Assembly (NCBI GenBank): GCA_024449915.1
Contig: JAMZAV010001043.1
Span: 1-64,000 of the forward strand
Source of the DNA: Sweltsa coloradensis
Lineage: Eukaryota > Arthropoda > Insecta > Plecoptera > Chloroperlidae
Direction: 5' to 3'
Length of the DNA stretch: 64,000 bases
This document shows positions 22,711-35,085 of this stretch, one piece after another (within the stretch, counting starts at the first letter, position 1; the number at the start of each line of letters is the position of its first letter). The notes beneath the pieces are model-generated. The model saw only the letters and a list, made by a program, of their open reading frames with translations, did not search any database and was not told where the DNA came from. The translations under genes and the position numbers were made by a program.

Positions 22711-23319
22711 CAAGGGCGTCCGCAGGGGGGGGGGGGGCTGGAATCCTCTATAAAACAATGTTATCGAATAAAAGGCGTTGCGCGAAGCGCCCTAGTATTC
22801 GACGGTTTTCGGGACATTGTACCGCGTATCAATAATAGTGTAATAAGAATAACACATAGGCCCTACCCTACCTGAGAATATGTTTTCCTATACATTACCC
22901 CTCGCCATCAAAGTCCAACTCGCAACCTTCTCGTAGTTTGGCCCGTGAGTAGGGGAGTTTCACTCCCTCGATGGCGACTACAATGACAACACGGACGGAT
23001 GAAGCGTGCCAATTTCTTTTTGGTGGTTTTCTAGGTTCGAGTATCGACTGCATTAAAAACTACATTATTTTGGTATTGCATTAAGGCCACTACTTTTTTT
23101 CTAAAACGTACCAAACGCATTCTAAAAACTCGGATTATAAAAAAATCGTCTCTAGCTCTGGGGGCTCTGTCCAAGGTCAGTAAAATATACAGCCTATATA
23201 TATTACTGATCTTGGGCTCTGTTTCCAAAGCCTCATGTCACACGAAAGTACAATTAATTATAATTTAATAAATTTATACTCCCCCCCCCCCCCCTACTAA
23301 ATTCCTGCGAACGTCCTTG
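22711..23319. mobile_element. hAT-type MITE, 609 bp
   Basis: Inverted ends CAAGGGCGTCCGCAGG (22711-22726) and CCTGCGAACGTCCTTG (23304-23319) match at 14 of 16 positions. The flanks CTCCTAGG on the left and CTCCTATAGG on the right look like a decayed 8-bp target duplication. A G run sits just inside the left end and a C run inside the right end, again complementary. The interior at 23050-23130 (ACATTATTTTGGTATTGCAT, then TTTCTAAAACG.AC..ACGCAT) is related to the interior of the element at 25814-26280. Confidence 0.7.
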
Positions 23320-23632
23320 CTCCTATAGGAGCTGGTACATCAGCCGTTTTCGCCTTGCTTGCTTGTTGTTGTTGTTTTTGTTGTTGTTACTTGTTACACC
23401 ACACACCTACTCCCTAGCAGTTGCTATACACCTGCCTTTGACTGTTCGAGGCACGTTCAGCTGATGTTTGTTAGGTAATCCATGTAAATGCATAAAATAG
23501 CGTCAAAGTACACTAATTTCATTTTCTCTCTAGCTAGTCACTATACAAACTAGCCACAACCTCGATGTTTTTGGCTTATTTTGATTCGCATTTGCATATC
23601 TGAACTTGTATAGGCCCGCCTGATAGCGTTGA
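23320..23632. other. No gene seen
   Basis: Short intergenic stretch with TTGTTG repeats near 23366; nothing else recognised. Confidence 0.4.
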
Positions 23633-24404
23633 TTGGATGAGCGTAGCGAAGATTCCATTTTACTACACTGGAGAAAAAAATCCTGAATGTTTTTTTTTTC
23701 TTTCTTTCTTTCTTTCTTTCTTTCTTTTTTTGTATTTTTGTGTGTTTGTTAACACGATTCCGGCTAAACCAATACTCCAATTGCCATGAAATTTTATGAT
23801 GACCTTCGAAATCTCTGAACTTAGAACTGCCACGTTTTTTTAGCGCAATCGGAAAATTATTTCTCATGAAAATTGCAATTTTACGATTTTTTTCGATTTT
23901 TAAAAAATTTCTTCGACTTATAACACCTACATGCTCTATCCGATTTCAATTATTTTTTCACAGAACCTTAATTTTATGAATTAAGATATTCGTGTGAAGT
24001 TTGAGCGCAATCGAAAAATTATTTTTCGTGAAAATAGAAATTTGGCGAGTTTTTCTTTTTTAAAACAATTTTTTGACTTATAACACCTACATGCTTTATC
24101 CTATTGTAATGATTTTTTCACAGAACCTTAATTTTATGAATTTATATATTCGTGTGAAATTTGAGCGCAATCAAATAATTATTTCATACAAAAATCGCGA
24201 TTTTTCGATTTTTTCTTTTTTTAAAATTATGATAAAAAATATTAAATTTAAGTTTATTTTTAATGTAATTAATTTAATTTAAAAAAAAATCGAACTTAGT
24301 AATAATTTTTTTACAGAACAACAGAAAATCCGCATAACACATGGCAGCTCAATGTACCAATTACGCTCATCCAACAACGCGGCGGGACTTGGGCGTTTTC
24401 CTAG
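23633..24404 (+). mobile_element. HLE-A copy e, with both ends
   Basis: Starts TTGGATGAGCGTAGCGAAGA and ends CGTTTTCCTAG at 24404. Subterminal TACGCTCATCCAA is at 24362-24374, followed by the AACGC...GGGCGTT hairpin region. A (TTTC)n run at about 23699-23728 replaces the usual T run. Two internal modules are present. The left flanking base is A and the right flanking base is T, with no clear target duplication. Confidence 0.9.
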
Positions 24405-24549
24405 TAAATGAACGTTACTGGTGTGCATAGAGAAATAACCAGCTGGTGTGTGTATGGTATTGTCTTGCATAAGTTACTAGTTGTCTATGAACTTGCCTAA
24501 GATTGGAAATGCCAACCAACAATAGAAGTCGTTGAAACTCTCAAGCTTA

Positions 24550-25290
24550 TTGGATGAGCGTAGCGAGCGAAGCGAAGATTCCATTTCACTACACTGGAGA
24601 AAAAAATCCGGAATGTTTTTTTTTCTTTTTTTTTGTATTTTTGTCTGTTAGCACGATTCCGGCTTAACCGATACTCCGATTGCGATAAAATTTTATGGAG
24701 GCCTTCGAAATCTCTGAACTTAGAACTGCCACGTTTTTAAACACAATCGGAAAATTATTTCTCATGAAAATCGCAATTTTACGATTTTTTCGATTTTTTA
24801 ATAATTTCTTCATAACACCTACAAGCTTTATTTGATTTTAATGATTTTTTCACAGAACCATAATTTTATGAATTATGATATTCGTGTGAAATTTGGGCGC
24901 AATCGAAAAATTATTTCTTATGAAAATCAAAATTTTACGGGGTTTTTCTTTTTTTAAACAATTCTTTGAATTATAACACCTACATGCTTCATCCGATTGT
25001 AATGATTTTTTCACAGAACCTTAATTTTATGAATTAATATAGGCCTATTCGTGTGAAATTTGAGCACAATCGAATAATTATTTCTTATGAAAATCGGAAA
25101 TTTACGATTTTTTTTTTAATTACGATTAATTAAAAAAATTAAAGATTAAAGTTTATTTTTTTATTTAATTTAAATTAATTTTAAAAAAATCTTCAACATA
25201 GTAATGATTTTTTCACAGAACAACAGAAAATCCGCATAACACATAGCTCAATGCACCAATTACGCTCATCCAACAACGCGGCGGGACTTA
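24550..25290 (+). mobile_element. HLE-A copy a, 3' end lost
   Basis: Complete 5' end, two modules and subterminal TACGCTCATCCAA, but after GGCGGGACTTAA the sequence changes to A-rich unrelated DNA, so the GCGTTTTCCTAG terminus is missing. A TAGGCCTA insertion at 25040 splits a module. The copy lies 146 bp from copy e in the same orientation. Confidence 0.85.
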
Positions 25291-25813
25291 AAAAAACGAG
25301 CTGAAATTCGACAAAAGTTGTCGGAGCAACCGGCAAACGCAGTTTTAATTACCCGGTGCGGGTTTCAACCTCTCCCGTTTGTTTGTGCCCAGTGCCCCGA
25401 ATAACGTCCTGGGCTGTGGAGTGCCCAACAAATAACTGCAACAATGATTGTCTTCATGAATTGACGGGCTTAACTGGTATAGGCTTAACCGAGGCAGAAA
25501 TAAATAAATAGTAAAAAGATTTTTGAGTCTACCAACTTATTGTGAGTTCGACCATCAAGCTTGACGAAAGGCTGGATATCGTATTCGTAGCTTGTGTACC
25601 GGTATGTGTAACGATTAACTAAGCTAAGTGAAGCGATTGGTGTACCTAATTTATAGTTATCAAGTGCACCGGTGTCATGACATCCATGCTTTCACCTGGA
25701 TTTGAGTCGGTGTAGTCGACCGAACGAGCGGGTAATCGGCCGCGACACTGGGTTTTATAGTGTACTGTAGACGGTGACGATAGCGATATCATTCATAGTG
25801 CACATGTATTTAG
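25291..25813. other. No gene seen
   Basis: Mixed-composition intergenic DNA; no exon or repeat boundary found. Confidence 0.4.
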
Positions 25814-26280
25814 CAGTGGCGGAACTAGGCGCCCGCAGAGCCCGCAACTGTGGGCGGACTCAGCTAGTTTAGGGGGCCCCGTTAAAAAAAAAAAATTGTA
25901 AAAAACAAACCGCGTATATCACCCTGTTTGGAAAATACTGTATTTTTTTTCGTTTGTAAAATTACCGTTTTAGGAATCTGGCGGTTTGAGGAGGTGAAAT
26001 GTAGTGGATATTTAGGAACTTTTAGCGTCCACAACACAACATCAACTGACAAAAACTACATTATTTTGGTATTGCATTCAGCCCAGAACTTTTGTCTAAA
26101 ACGCACAAGACGCATTCTAAAAACCAGATTTTCAAAATTTTCGGCTGCGGCGCTATTGTTCTGGGGCTTTGCCCCCCAAACCCCCCGGGTTGAAAAGCCA
26201 GAATTCAACACTGAGCCTATGAATGTGTGTAGGCCATATAAATTTTGCGGGTGGGTCCATGAAACGAAGTTCCGCCACTG
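25814..26280. mobile_element. hAT-type MITE, 467 bp
   Basis: Perfect 13-bp inverted ends: CAGTGGCGGAACT (25814-25826) and AGTTCCGCCACTG (26268-26280). The flanks GTATTTAG and GTCTCTAG match at 6 of 8, an aged 8-bp duplication as expected for hAT. CAGTGGCGGA-type ends are common among hAT MITEs. The 148-codon frame at 25928-26374 runs through the element and out of it and has no transposase motif, so it is not called. Confidence 0.75.
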
Positions 26281-27378
26281 GTCTCTAGCAGGCGACATTT
26301 CCATTTGTAACCTAGGCCTACGACCAATCATTTATAATTTAATATTTCACTGCAATTTTAAAACAAACTTGTGATAAGGACAACCACATATTCTTTCTAA
26401 ACAACTTACTAAGATTTGAAATCTTTATGATGAAAATTAGTGGTTGTGAGAGTTGCAGAATAAAACATTCCGTCGGGCGTCGAAGCCTGGTTTGTCAGAG
26501 CTGAAAAGTGGAAAAAATATAAAACTATGATAAGGACACCCACGTATTCTTTCTGAACAACCTACTAAGATTTGAGAAATTAGTGGTCTAAAGCGTTGCA
26601 GAATAAACCCTCACATTCCGTCGAAGCCTGGTTTGTCAGAGCTGAAAAATGGTAAAATAATCATGAATATATTATAACCAGTATTCAGTTAGCCGTCAAG
26701 GCTGCGCAAGTCTATGATTAGTACGTGGGTTGGCTACTGTTCTTAGACCCTACGCTAAATCAACCAGCGGAAGTGGAAACCGAAATGCACGGATGCCAAC
26801 TTTGACATTTTACATGAACTTGATAACTATCACACACACTGACGCAGATGATAATAATGAAGAGGCCCAGGGTGCTAAGTAAGTTGTAAGACATGGATGC
26901 TTTAATTCAATATACTACTTAAAATCAATTCATCAACTCTGGTGCTTACATCGAAACGCACTAACTTCAAAACTGTTTAGGCCTACGAATCTCAAAAGTA
27001 TATCCCTAGCACGCCTAACACCAGAACCCCCCCCCTCCTGTTGCTTAATACTATCCCGTCGTACGCATTAACACTCAATTTAGGCTATTAACGTTGCGTA
27101 AAAGAAAGTTTTTTTCCTCGTTTTAAAAATAGTTACGATTTGTTGAAGTTGTGAATCGACTAAACTGAAGTAAATAAAATTGACGGAATCGATGTGGCGT
27201 GGCGTGGCGCTTTCACATGGTGTGTGGTGCCATTGCCAGGGTTAAGTAGGCTACTGTGCCGGCCTATAGACTTGACACTGAGCCTGACAGCCTTCGCTAT
27301 CTGAAGAGAAAGTTAAATTATCCAAAGAGGAAATGGAGCGAACAGAAAGAAAAGTTGTGGGCTGTCCTACAAGTTAAC
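26281..27378. other. No gene seen; local duplication
   Basis: A stretch near 26373-26510 (GATAAGGACAACCACATATTC... to GTCGAAGCCTGGTTTGTCAG) is repeated with changes at about 26530-26650, a diverged tandem duplication of about 155 bp. No gene. Confidence 0.5.
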
Positions 27379-27998
27379 GTTATTCTTACGGTACAATAGG
27401 CTTGTTTACATTTAGGAAAATTCCCAAATATTGCTACGCTCCATTCGACTGTTCAAGTTGATTGCAACCTAGGCTTCCTGTGCGTCTACTGCTGCAGTGA
27501 ATGCCAGTGGTGAGGCTCGAACAGAACCGTGTGCAGCAGGGAGGAGACCCGATCCGATAGGAGTAGGCTACGTGCTTGCTGTTCGAACGTTATTCTTACG
27601 GTACAATAGGCTTGTTTACATTTAGGAAAATTCCCAAATATTGCTACGCTCCATTCGACTGTTCAAGTTGATTGCAACCTAGGCTTTCTGTGCATCTACT
27701 GCTGCAGTGAATGCCAGTGGTGAGGCTCGAACAGAACCGTGTGCAGCAGGGAGGAGATCCGATCCGATAGGAGTAGGCTACGTGCTTGCTGTTCGAAAGT
27801 TATTCTTACGGTACAATAGGCTTGTTTACATTTAGGAAAATTCCCAAATATTGCTACGCTCCATTCGACTGTTCCAAGTTGATTGCAACCTAGGCTTTCT
27901 GTGCATCTTCTGCTGCAGTGAATGCCAGTGGTGAGGCTCGAACCGTGTACAGCAGCTGTGCGGAGGAGACCCGATCCGATAGGAGTAGGCTACGTGCC
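27379..27998 (+). repeat. Three near-identical 210-bp tandem repeats
   Basis: Units begin GTTATTCTTACGGTACAATA at 27379, 27589 and 27799. Units 1 and 2 differ at very few positions. Unit 3 has small indels near its end (CAGAAC lost, CTGTGCG gained). Each unit ends CCGATAGGAGTAGGCTACGTGC. No start or stop phasing suggests coding use. Confidence 0.95.
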
Positions 27999-30900
27999 CT
28001 AACGGTCACGGTGACTCACACGTGTGGGGTGCGTGTGTTTGTTTAGGAAGCGTAGTGTTTTTTTCCAACAACCTTTCTTTGCTGCCTGCCAATCACCTGT
28101 GGGTCAGAACGAAATAGTATACAGAGCAGGTATTTGTAATAGCAATTTTCTTGTTTAATTTTGCAAAAACGTGAGCTAGGCGAAAACAATTCAAAATTAT
28201 GTTAAGAGGGATAGTCTGCCCCCCCCCCCCCCATTGTTTACTAGTTTGCGTGGGCGTTGTTTTTTAACATTGTTTTTATCCAGCCTTTTTTTGTTTTAAT
28301 AAGACTTATCTTGTTATGTAAACAAAACCCAAATGACCTCATCGCAGCATGAATTAGTCGACCACTTCATGGTTGGAATAAACCAGAAGTTTCCACACTG
28401 TGAATTTTATCTTCTTGACGAATAAAGGCTGGTTTGTACAGCATAGTAGAAATGATAGAACTATAGGTCCTTGATCAGATTTATTTCTGTCACACCCACT
28501 CTGCATTAGAACTGTCTGGAAAACGCTGTACGCGAAGGCTCAAATGGCGTTATTTATTAGCGACATTCGCCCTCACAGCATGTTATTGGCCAGTGGTGTC
28601 CTATAATGACTTGACACGTTGCATTTTCCTCGCCTCCATCATGTGCACAAATTACTCTCATATATCAAACGAGGATTATTAGCTCAGTAATGTGACTAAC
28701 GCTAGGAAATTATATTGCGTGTCCGATTGGAATGTCACGTTGAAATTCCCATATCACTCACTCACTTCTCTGCTCGCATATTATTGCGCGAGTGTATTTC
28801 ATGCGCATTTCATAATACTTTGCAGTTCATTCTTTCCGTAACATTATGTACCAAGGAGCACGACATGTCATGGTATCAGGGTAGGTGATAAGTGATTGCT
28901 TACACCCGTTACTCGGATTTTTATGTTCGCCCCTGTTAGTTTAAAAATATGAATTTAAACTGAACATAGTAAAGGCTAGACCCTACTATAATGCTGAAAT
29001 TAATCAGCAGTCTGTTATCTGTGATATCAGTTTTCTTCAAAACCTGAACTATTGTTTGAACTTTTTCAAGCGCAGCCCCGAGTAGAAGCTGACTTAATGA
29101 GTCGTCGACATTTTTTTAAACTGTGGGTTATTTACAGTGTACATTTCAACAGATTAATTACTATATTAATTGATCCCCACCTGATCAAAAACTTTCATTA
29201 CTATAGTGCAGTAAAAGCTGTTGATATTCTTATCGTTTCACTGTATAGTAAGCTTTATTGCGAGCGATGCGAACGCTTACCGTCTCCCCAGAACCTTGAA
29301 TGTCATGTTGAATGCATGTATTATTAATCTGTCGTGGCTGTTTCCTGCTGGTTAGCTTAGCTTGTGGTTGTCGGTGAAGCTATCGCTGGCGAGACTGCAT
29401 GTCACGTGCTATGACGACTACACTTGAACCGACTCAAACAGGTGTTGGAATTGTCGATGCTGCTCGAATCCCGTAAAAATATTAACAAGAAACAATATTG
29501 TCAAGTTAATTGGATATTTACATAACATGGGACCTACTATCTACACTAATGTTAGGTTTAACCTGTTTGTAAAAAAATCAAATCATTTACCAAGAAGCTC
29601 TAGGACATTTTTAAAAAGTTTTTTTTCCGTATTTTTGAAAAATATATTCATATAATTAATAATTTATGTATGAGAAGGCCTTGGTAATTTTACTAAAGGT
29701 TTGTCCACATTTTGTATTTTCATTTCAATTATGTTAATATTTTTTCTTTACATTGGTCGAGATAGTTTTTGGTCACCTATTTTGTATACTGTAGCGGAGC
29801 TTATTAGGTATTCAAATTGTGAGTATTTTGTACGGTGAATCATTATTGTAACGTTGTCCTCCCTTCAGAATAAATGTAATCAACAACATTAAAATATAAA
29901 TAAACCACCTCTACTAGTCTAGTTCGTAGGCGTACTCTCGTAACATGTGGTTTGTGTAGGTTGCTGAGCTCTGACTGGGAAGATGCACTGCAGGCAGGTG
30001 TTTGTACTACACCGTGGGATCCGGGCATCGATAGGGAATACACCCACAATTTGCGGAAACAAACCGTCATTGGTGGGAAAATAATTTTGAACTTTGTATT
30101 TGGCAGTTAGGATTTGGACACACACCAGATGAGAATCAAAATTTAGATTCAAATCAAGAAGGCCGCAGCCTATTTGTAAACTAAACCAATGCCTTTGCTT
30201 TATTCAGGCTATAAATGTTAATAATTATAATTCTCTGTTGAGCACTTATCTCGCACAATGAGACACCTTTGCACACTTTGTATCAGATCATTTTTCATCA
30301 TTCATCGAATCAAGTGGATTTTTACTTCATTTGGACTTTGGAGCTACAAACACAAGAGTTGTGAGTTGTGACTGACTTGCAAAGTTTTCCTTAAATTTGT
30401 ATTTTTTTTTCTGAAACTTTTGCGGAAGTCTATTTGAATCGCCCACCAACTTAGCAAATCGAAAAAATCTAATTTAACTAAAACTTTATTTAAATCAGGC
30501 TAAGGGATTTATTTGTTAATTAAAAAATAACTCACACACCTTGCGTTGTAATGGCGGTAAAGACACACGCGTGACTCACTACATTGCCGATATTCAGGCT
30601 CCCTCGGCGTGTTTGTTTATGTTAGGCCTACTCGTGATTGAGTATTGTTCACTTTAGTACCGCCACCATTTCCATTGTGTTACTTGTCACCAAACGGCTT
30701 TGTTATGCACATAATATAGTGCTGTAAAAATCGAGATTGGCATAATTTTATAAATATTGTTTTATACCAAACACTTGAAAAAAAACGGCAAGTATCGATT
30801 GCTTTCTCGCCAACGAATTTCATACAACCGATTGTGCAAGAAACCAAGCGAATAGCGAGAACGTTATAAATTATGATGTACGCATACATTTTGTTGTGTC

Positions 30901-31549
30901 AAACTTAAAAGTACGCCCTGTCCTGTCCCTGTGCTTAATATCACCTTCAGGTTGGCACAGAGTTAACGTGGGATCAGTTAGACTTACTATTTAAATTTAT
31001 AATATCATTGATAATCATTACCTTACGCAGGTATGAGCAAGAGTTTATTTATCATTGTTCCCTATACATAAATGATGAAAATATAGCCTGATGTTAAAAT
31101 TGCATCCCAAACAAACTTTGATAATCATTCTTCCTAGCATTCTTCCAAACAGGGCCCAACCGTCCAAACCGAATAATAAATAGTGATAATAGTTTTTTAT
31201 TATTGTTTAGAATGGTCAAAATTCATCAGTTTCGGACGGGCTGTAGATTTTTCCTATCATGACTTGTATTACGATAATATTTTTGATAATCGTTCGATAA
31301 TCAATTATTGAAAACACGAAGTCGCTTAGATACTGTTGTATCCTAGCTGTGTTACGACTGTTACCTACATAATATTACGTCACTAGCCTACTTCGAAATT
31401 TCCTATCTTTTAACGTAAAAATCATAGTTTTCGGTTCGGATCTTTTCAGTGGGAGAAGTTGAATAAACTATCGATTATTTAGGTAGGTGTCAGTTATTGC
31501 AATATTGGCAGGCGAAGGCTTCTTTCCTATTTGTACGTGTGTGTGATAG
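27999..31549. other. No gene seen upstream of the TIS11/ZFP36 locus
   Basis: Contains a C run at 28220-28232 and unclassified AT-rich DNA, with far fewer recognisable repeats than other parts. Short frames (29052, 29843, 30680) lack family resemblance. Distal regulatory elements of the downstream gene could lie here, but none is identifiable by sequence alone. Confidence 0.4.
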
Positions 31550-32110
31550 AATTGCGTGATGTAATGAGATGGCTTCATGTGAGCGCGTCTGCGCCTGCCT
31601 CCCCTACACAAGACGTCGTATGACTCCCATGCATGTGGTCGTCGTGCTTACATCAGACGGAACAGCCAGCCTGTCACGTAGCCAACGTTAGTTAAGTCGT
31701 GTTGATTAGGTACAGGTCATTAACTACTCTCAACGTTTCACAATGTTTTCCATTTCTCCTCGACGAGCGAGATAAGTTACGCACGTAGATCTGTCTCTAT
31801 CGTCGCTTGTTCACGCAGCTCACGTCACGTCCATCACTTTCCATTCTCTCCTCAAATATGCGCTGCATGTAAGTGAGACGAGCTTTATCACAGACGAAAC
31901 GAATATTTATAGACTTATCTTGGTTTTTGTTCGAGTATATTTGGCAGATTAACTGAACCATAATGGCCAGCTAGTTTCGCAATGACGAGCCAGCTGATAA
32001 TGTCTCATTTTAATGATTATGTTTCGGGTTGACGTCATATTTTGGTAATTTATACCCACTATTAGACTACAGTGTTGATTACGGCGACGATATGATACTC
32101 CAGAAGATTG
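31550..32110 (+). promoter_or_regulatory. Possible promoter region of the TIS11/ZFP36 homologue
   Basis: This stretch has several CRE-like words: GACGTC near 31611, CACGTCACGTCC near 31816 and a full TGACGTCA at 32030-32037. A TATA-like TATTTATAG occurs near 31910. It is less AT-rich and has more CpG than its surroundings. TIS11/ZFP36 genes are classical immediate-early genes and CRE-driven induction is plausible. Assignment to this gene depends on the unproven first exon at 32195. Confidence 0.25.
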
Positions 32111-32194
32111 GGTGCTTGGGAGAAGAAAGCTCTTCCCTATTCATATCTCTGTATGTTGTGTGGTGTGGGCTTCGTTGTCAGTGTGTGTGACTGT

Positions 32195-32230
32195 ATGTCC
32201 ATGGGGACTCTGGACTATCATTCGTTGGAA
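32195..32230 (+). CDS. Candidate first coding exon of the TIS11/ZFP36 homologue (weak)
   Basis: Vertebrate ZFP36-family genes have a very short first coding exon that ends in phase 0, followed by one intron and a large second exon. The second exon here also begins in phase 0. ATG at 32195 opens MSMGTLDYHSLE, and GAA is followed by GTGAAT, a mediocre donor, in phase 0. This gives an intron of about 3.08 kb. An in-frame ATG at 32153 would extend the exon upstream. The peptide has no clear match to known N-termini and the donor is weak, so the true exon may be elsewhere, possibly outside the window. Confidence 0.18.
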
Positions 32231-33603
32231 GTGAATTATGGCTTTCCAATGCAAATCTTATCAATTGTTGCAAAGTACTTCTTGAGAGAACGACGTTTCA
32301 GTACACAATATGGAAAAAATTTGGGTAAAATTAAATAAAAGATAACATAAACATTGTGAGCCAAGAAGGATGAGCCAAAAGTTGATCCTTCCTCTAGTCT
32401 TATGCGGGTCTTATAACGATAACGCTTCCAAGTTCACCCATTCCAAATTGTGCCGGTACCCTACCTCGGTTAGGACTAATATTGACAGAAATGTCAACTG
32501 AAATATCACTGAGAAAGCTCTAGGCCTACCGATAGCACCAGTATGCCGTGTTAGATTGTGTTACTGTTAGATTGTGCTAACTTTTTATAATACTATGGCG
32601 ATTGTCTTTCGTAGTTTTCCTAAGCTTGAGTGGGAGACAATTATTATTACAATTATTATTGGGATGTTGTAATGTTCTTGGATCGCGCGCCTCCCAAAGT
32701 TTCAATATTGCGGGTGAATATTGAAGGTCAAAAGTCAAAACTCAAAAGTGAGCCCGACCCGAGGCTGTATTCGGCGATAAAGCGATTTTTAAATGTGCGA
32801 TGTAAAAAAGTTGCTTCGATCTCATCCAACAGTCTGAATTGAGTACATTGCGTTGCGTATGTTCTGTCGTTCTTTCCACTACCTTGAACACTTCTCAAGA
32901 CACCCACCTAGTCATGGTCGTTAAATTGTGCTGTTTATAGCTATTTAGCGGCGTTTTGCAATAATTTTGTCTTGTCTTCTGATGGGCTCGATGTGATTGC
33001 TCGGAAGTCTGTACTTGACACGTTAGCACTACAGCGGCTTGTTTTCCGACAGTTTGTTGTGTGCTGCAAATGACCTTGATAAAGTGCCACCAGGCGATAA
33101 CGCCCACCGTCAAATACATTTCATTACGCAGCTCATTGTCTTCGAAAATAAGCCTGGTGTGTTATCGTCTGGCCGAGGGCCATTATTATCTAATCGGATC
33201 TAGGGCATGAAGTTAAATAACGTATCTACAAGCACTACTTTAGTGTTGATCCAATTTGCTTATTTCATAATGTGAATTCAATATTATTAATTTGATCAAG
33301 ACGACTGGCTGAAGGCAATGCGACTAGCCTACAATAAATAATAGCCTTGTGGCGATACACGCCGTATCACTTTCTTACTTTTTTTTTAAAGTGCATACGG
33401 CGTATCTCCACCTTTTCTAGATATACTTATTCATACAATTACTCGAGTAATTACTTGACATATCATATTAATTCCCTTATTAATTTAGTGCATACAAAAA
33501 TTCCTTCTCGGACGATTTTTTTTTTTAACTAAAAATCGAAAAAGTTACAAGTAGGCCTACCTACGATAATATTCATGAAGTCGACTGTATCAAACAACGT
33601 GAC

Positions 33604-33790
33604 AGGTCTAAGTTTAGAGATTTCGGAGGTCCCCTGAATATGTCACCTAGATCGGAGTTCCCATTTGTCCAGCAGGGCGCCACCCACAAATCAGACAAAA
33701 ATACAAGAACACGCGGGCTTTTTTTTCTTTGGGTCCCGAAATTGAAATCTTCGCAACTCGTTCAAAAATTTACCCCAAGTCATAAAATTT
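33604..33790 (-). mobile_element. Very diverged HLE relative (core only)
   Basis: TAAGTTTAGAGATTTCGGAGG at 33610 matches the HLE core AAGTTCAGAGATTTCGAAGG at all but two positions. CAGACAAAAATACAA and AAATCTTCGCAACTCGTTCA follow in the order seen in minus-strand HLE-A copies. The terminal repeats are too decayed to place. Confidence 0.45.
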
Positions 33791-35057
33791 ATGAATTGGA
33801 AAAAAAACGCAAAAAAACTCGTGTAGTGAATACTGTATGTAGATAGATTATTGCTGACTTTTCTTAAAAATGTATTATAACTAACTGCGTACCGGCACAA
33901 ACGAACCACTGGTATCATTTGTACGTGTTGTTTGACCTCGTAAGTCAATATCAAAGGATGAGATGGAAGTTGCAGCTAGTGAAATACTAGTCGTCCGGTA
34001 CGAACTGAAGGCGCGTCGTCTCGATTGCCCGGTCGAGGCGGGTGTAGCACGCTGCCCCAGTCCACCCAACCAACCTGTCTTCTTGTTACGTAAGCTGCGT
34101 GTCCTTGACCCAGCTCCGCGTGTGATGCGCCACAGGACTTGTCAAGGTCACAAGACAGCGGCGGACCGTGGCGTGGCGTGGCAGTACTCCAGTCAAATTT
34201 CACATGCCGCCGGAAACTCACTCACTTGATATTTTAACGAAGTAAACAACTTCCGGCGACGGCTAGCCACTGTGAAGGTTACGCAGGGACGCTTCTTGTA
34301 CGACGACGTTCTTTACTCATTGTTTGTATTACTGAAATAAGACAATAATTCCAAGACTCACGTCGTTGACGTTAGGACTACTGGGCTTGAGCATAAAATG
34401 TGTGGTAGGCCTATTTATTTTAGTATTTTGCCTTGAATAGTGAATTTGTATTCTTTTTTTACCAAACAAGTAAAACCAAGAAATCAATTACGCAACGGTT
34501 TTCTTAAAATGCAAGCTTCGTTTGTTTGTGGCTGTATCGGCATTCTAACTATAATACCGCCCTAAAATGCGACGCAGGTCGGCTCTCGGCTTTCTGGAAT
34601 AGTTTAGTGTGCCAGCAATTACAGGTGTCGTATTCCCAGTATATTATATGTCGGATGTTTTGGCTATATCAACCACTCCACTTTGTTACTTCTGTCATTG
34701 TGCTTTCATTTGGTGCGGCTGAAACACAACACCTTCATAATTATGATCATTTGATACACGTGGTGGTGTCGTATATGCTGAGAACTCGGAAGGACAGTCG
34801 GATTCTTGACTTATTTGTTTGTTTTCCTGGGGGTTTGGGGAGGGGGAGATATTTTTCGTCTACATTGGAATACCGAGCAAGAATAGACCTAGAAGTATAA
34901 ATTCAAACATAAAACAAACCGATAATAGAACAGGGGAAGCACCCCCCCCCCCCCCAAATCAAATCCTCCTCGCATGTTTTCTAATCAGTTGTTTGTGTTT
35001 CTCGTCTTATGTCAACGATAACCGGTGTGGTAATGTTGTAGTGTCTAATGCAGGCGC

Positions 35058-35085
35058 GGGGTCACGCGAGGTCGGTCGTGACCCC
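35058..35085. promoter_or_regulatory. GC-rich inverted repeat with GGTCA half-sites
   Basis: GGGGTCACG (35058-35066) and CGTGACCCC (35077-35085) are exact reverse complements with a 10-bp spacer that contains another AGGTCG. GGTCA/TGACC arms resemble nuclear-receptor half-sites. It lies 225 bp before the main exon of the TIS11/ZFP36 homologue. It may be an enhancer element or a transcribed hairpin. Confidence 0.35.

Noticed and set aside
25928..26374. 148-codon frame
   Set aside because: Mostly inside a hAT-type MITE, extends beyond its end and has no transposase motif.
29409..29460. ATG frame MTTTLEPTQTG resembling the MTTTL start of vertebrate ZFP36L1
   Set aside because: Only five residues match, the nearby donor is in phase 1 whereas the main exon needs phase 0, and the following residues do not resemble the family.
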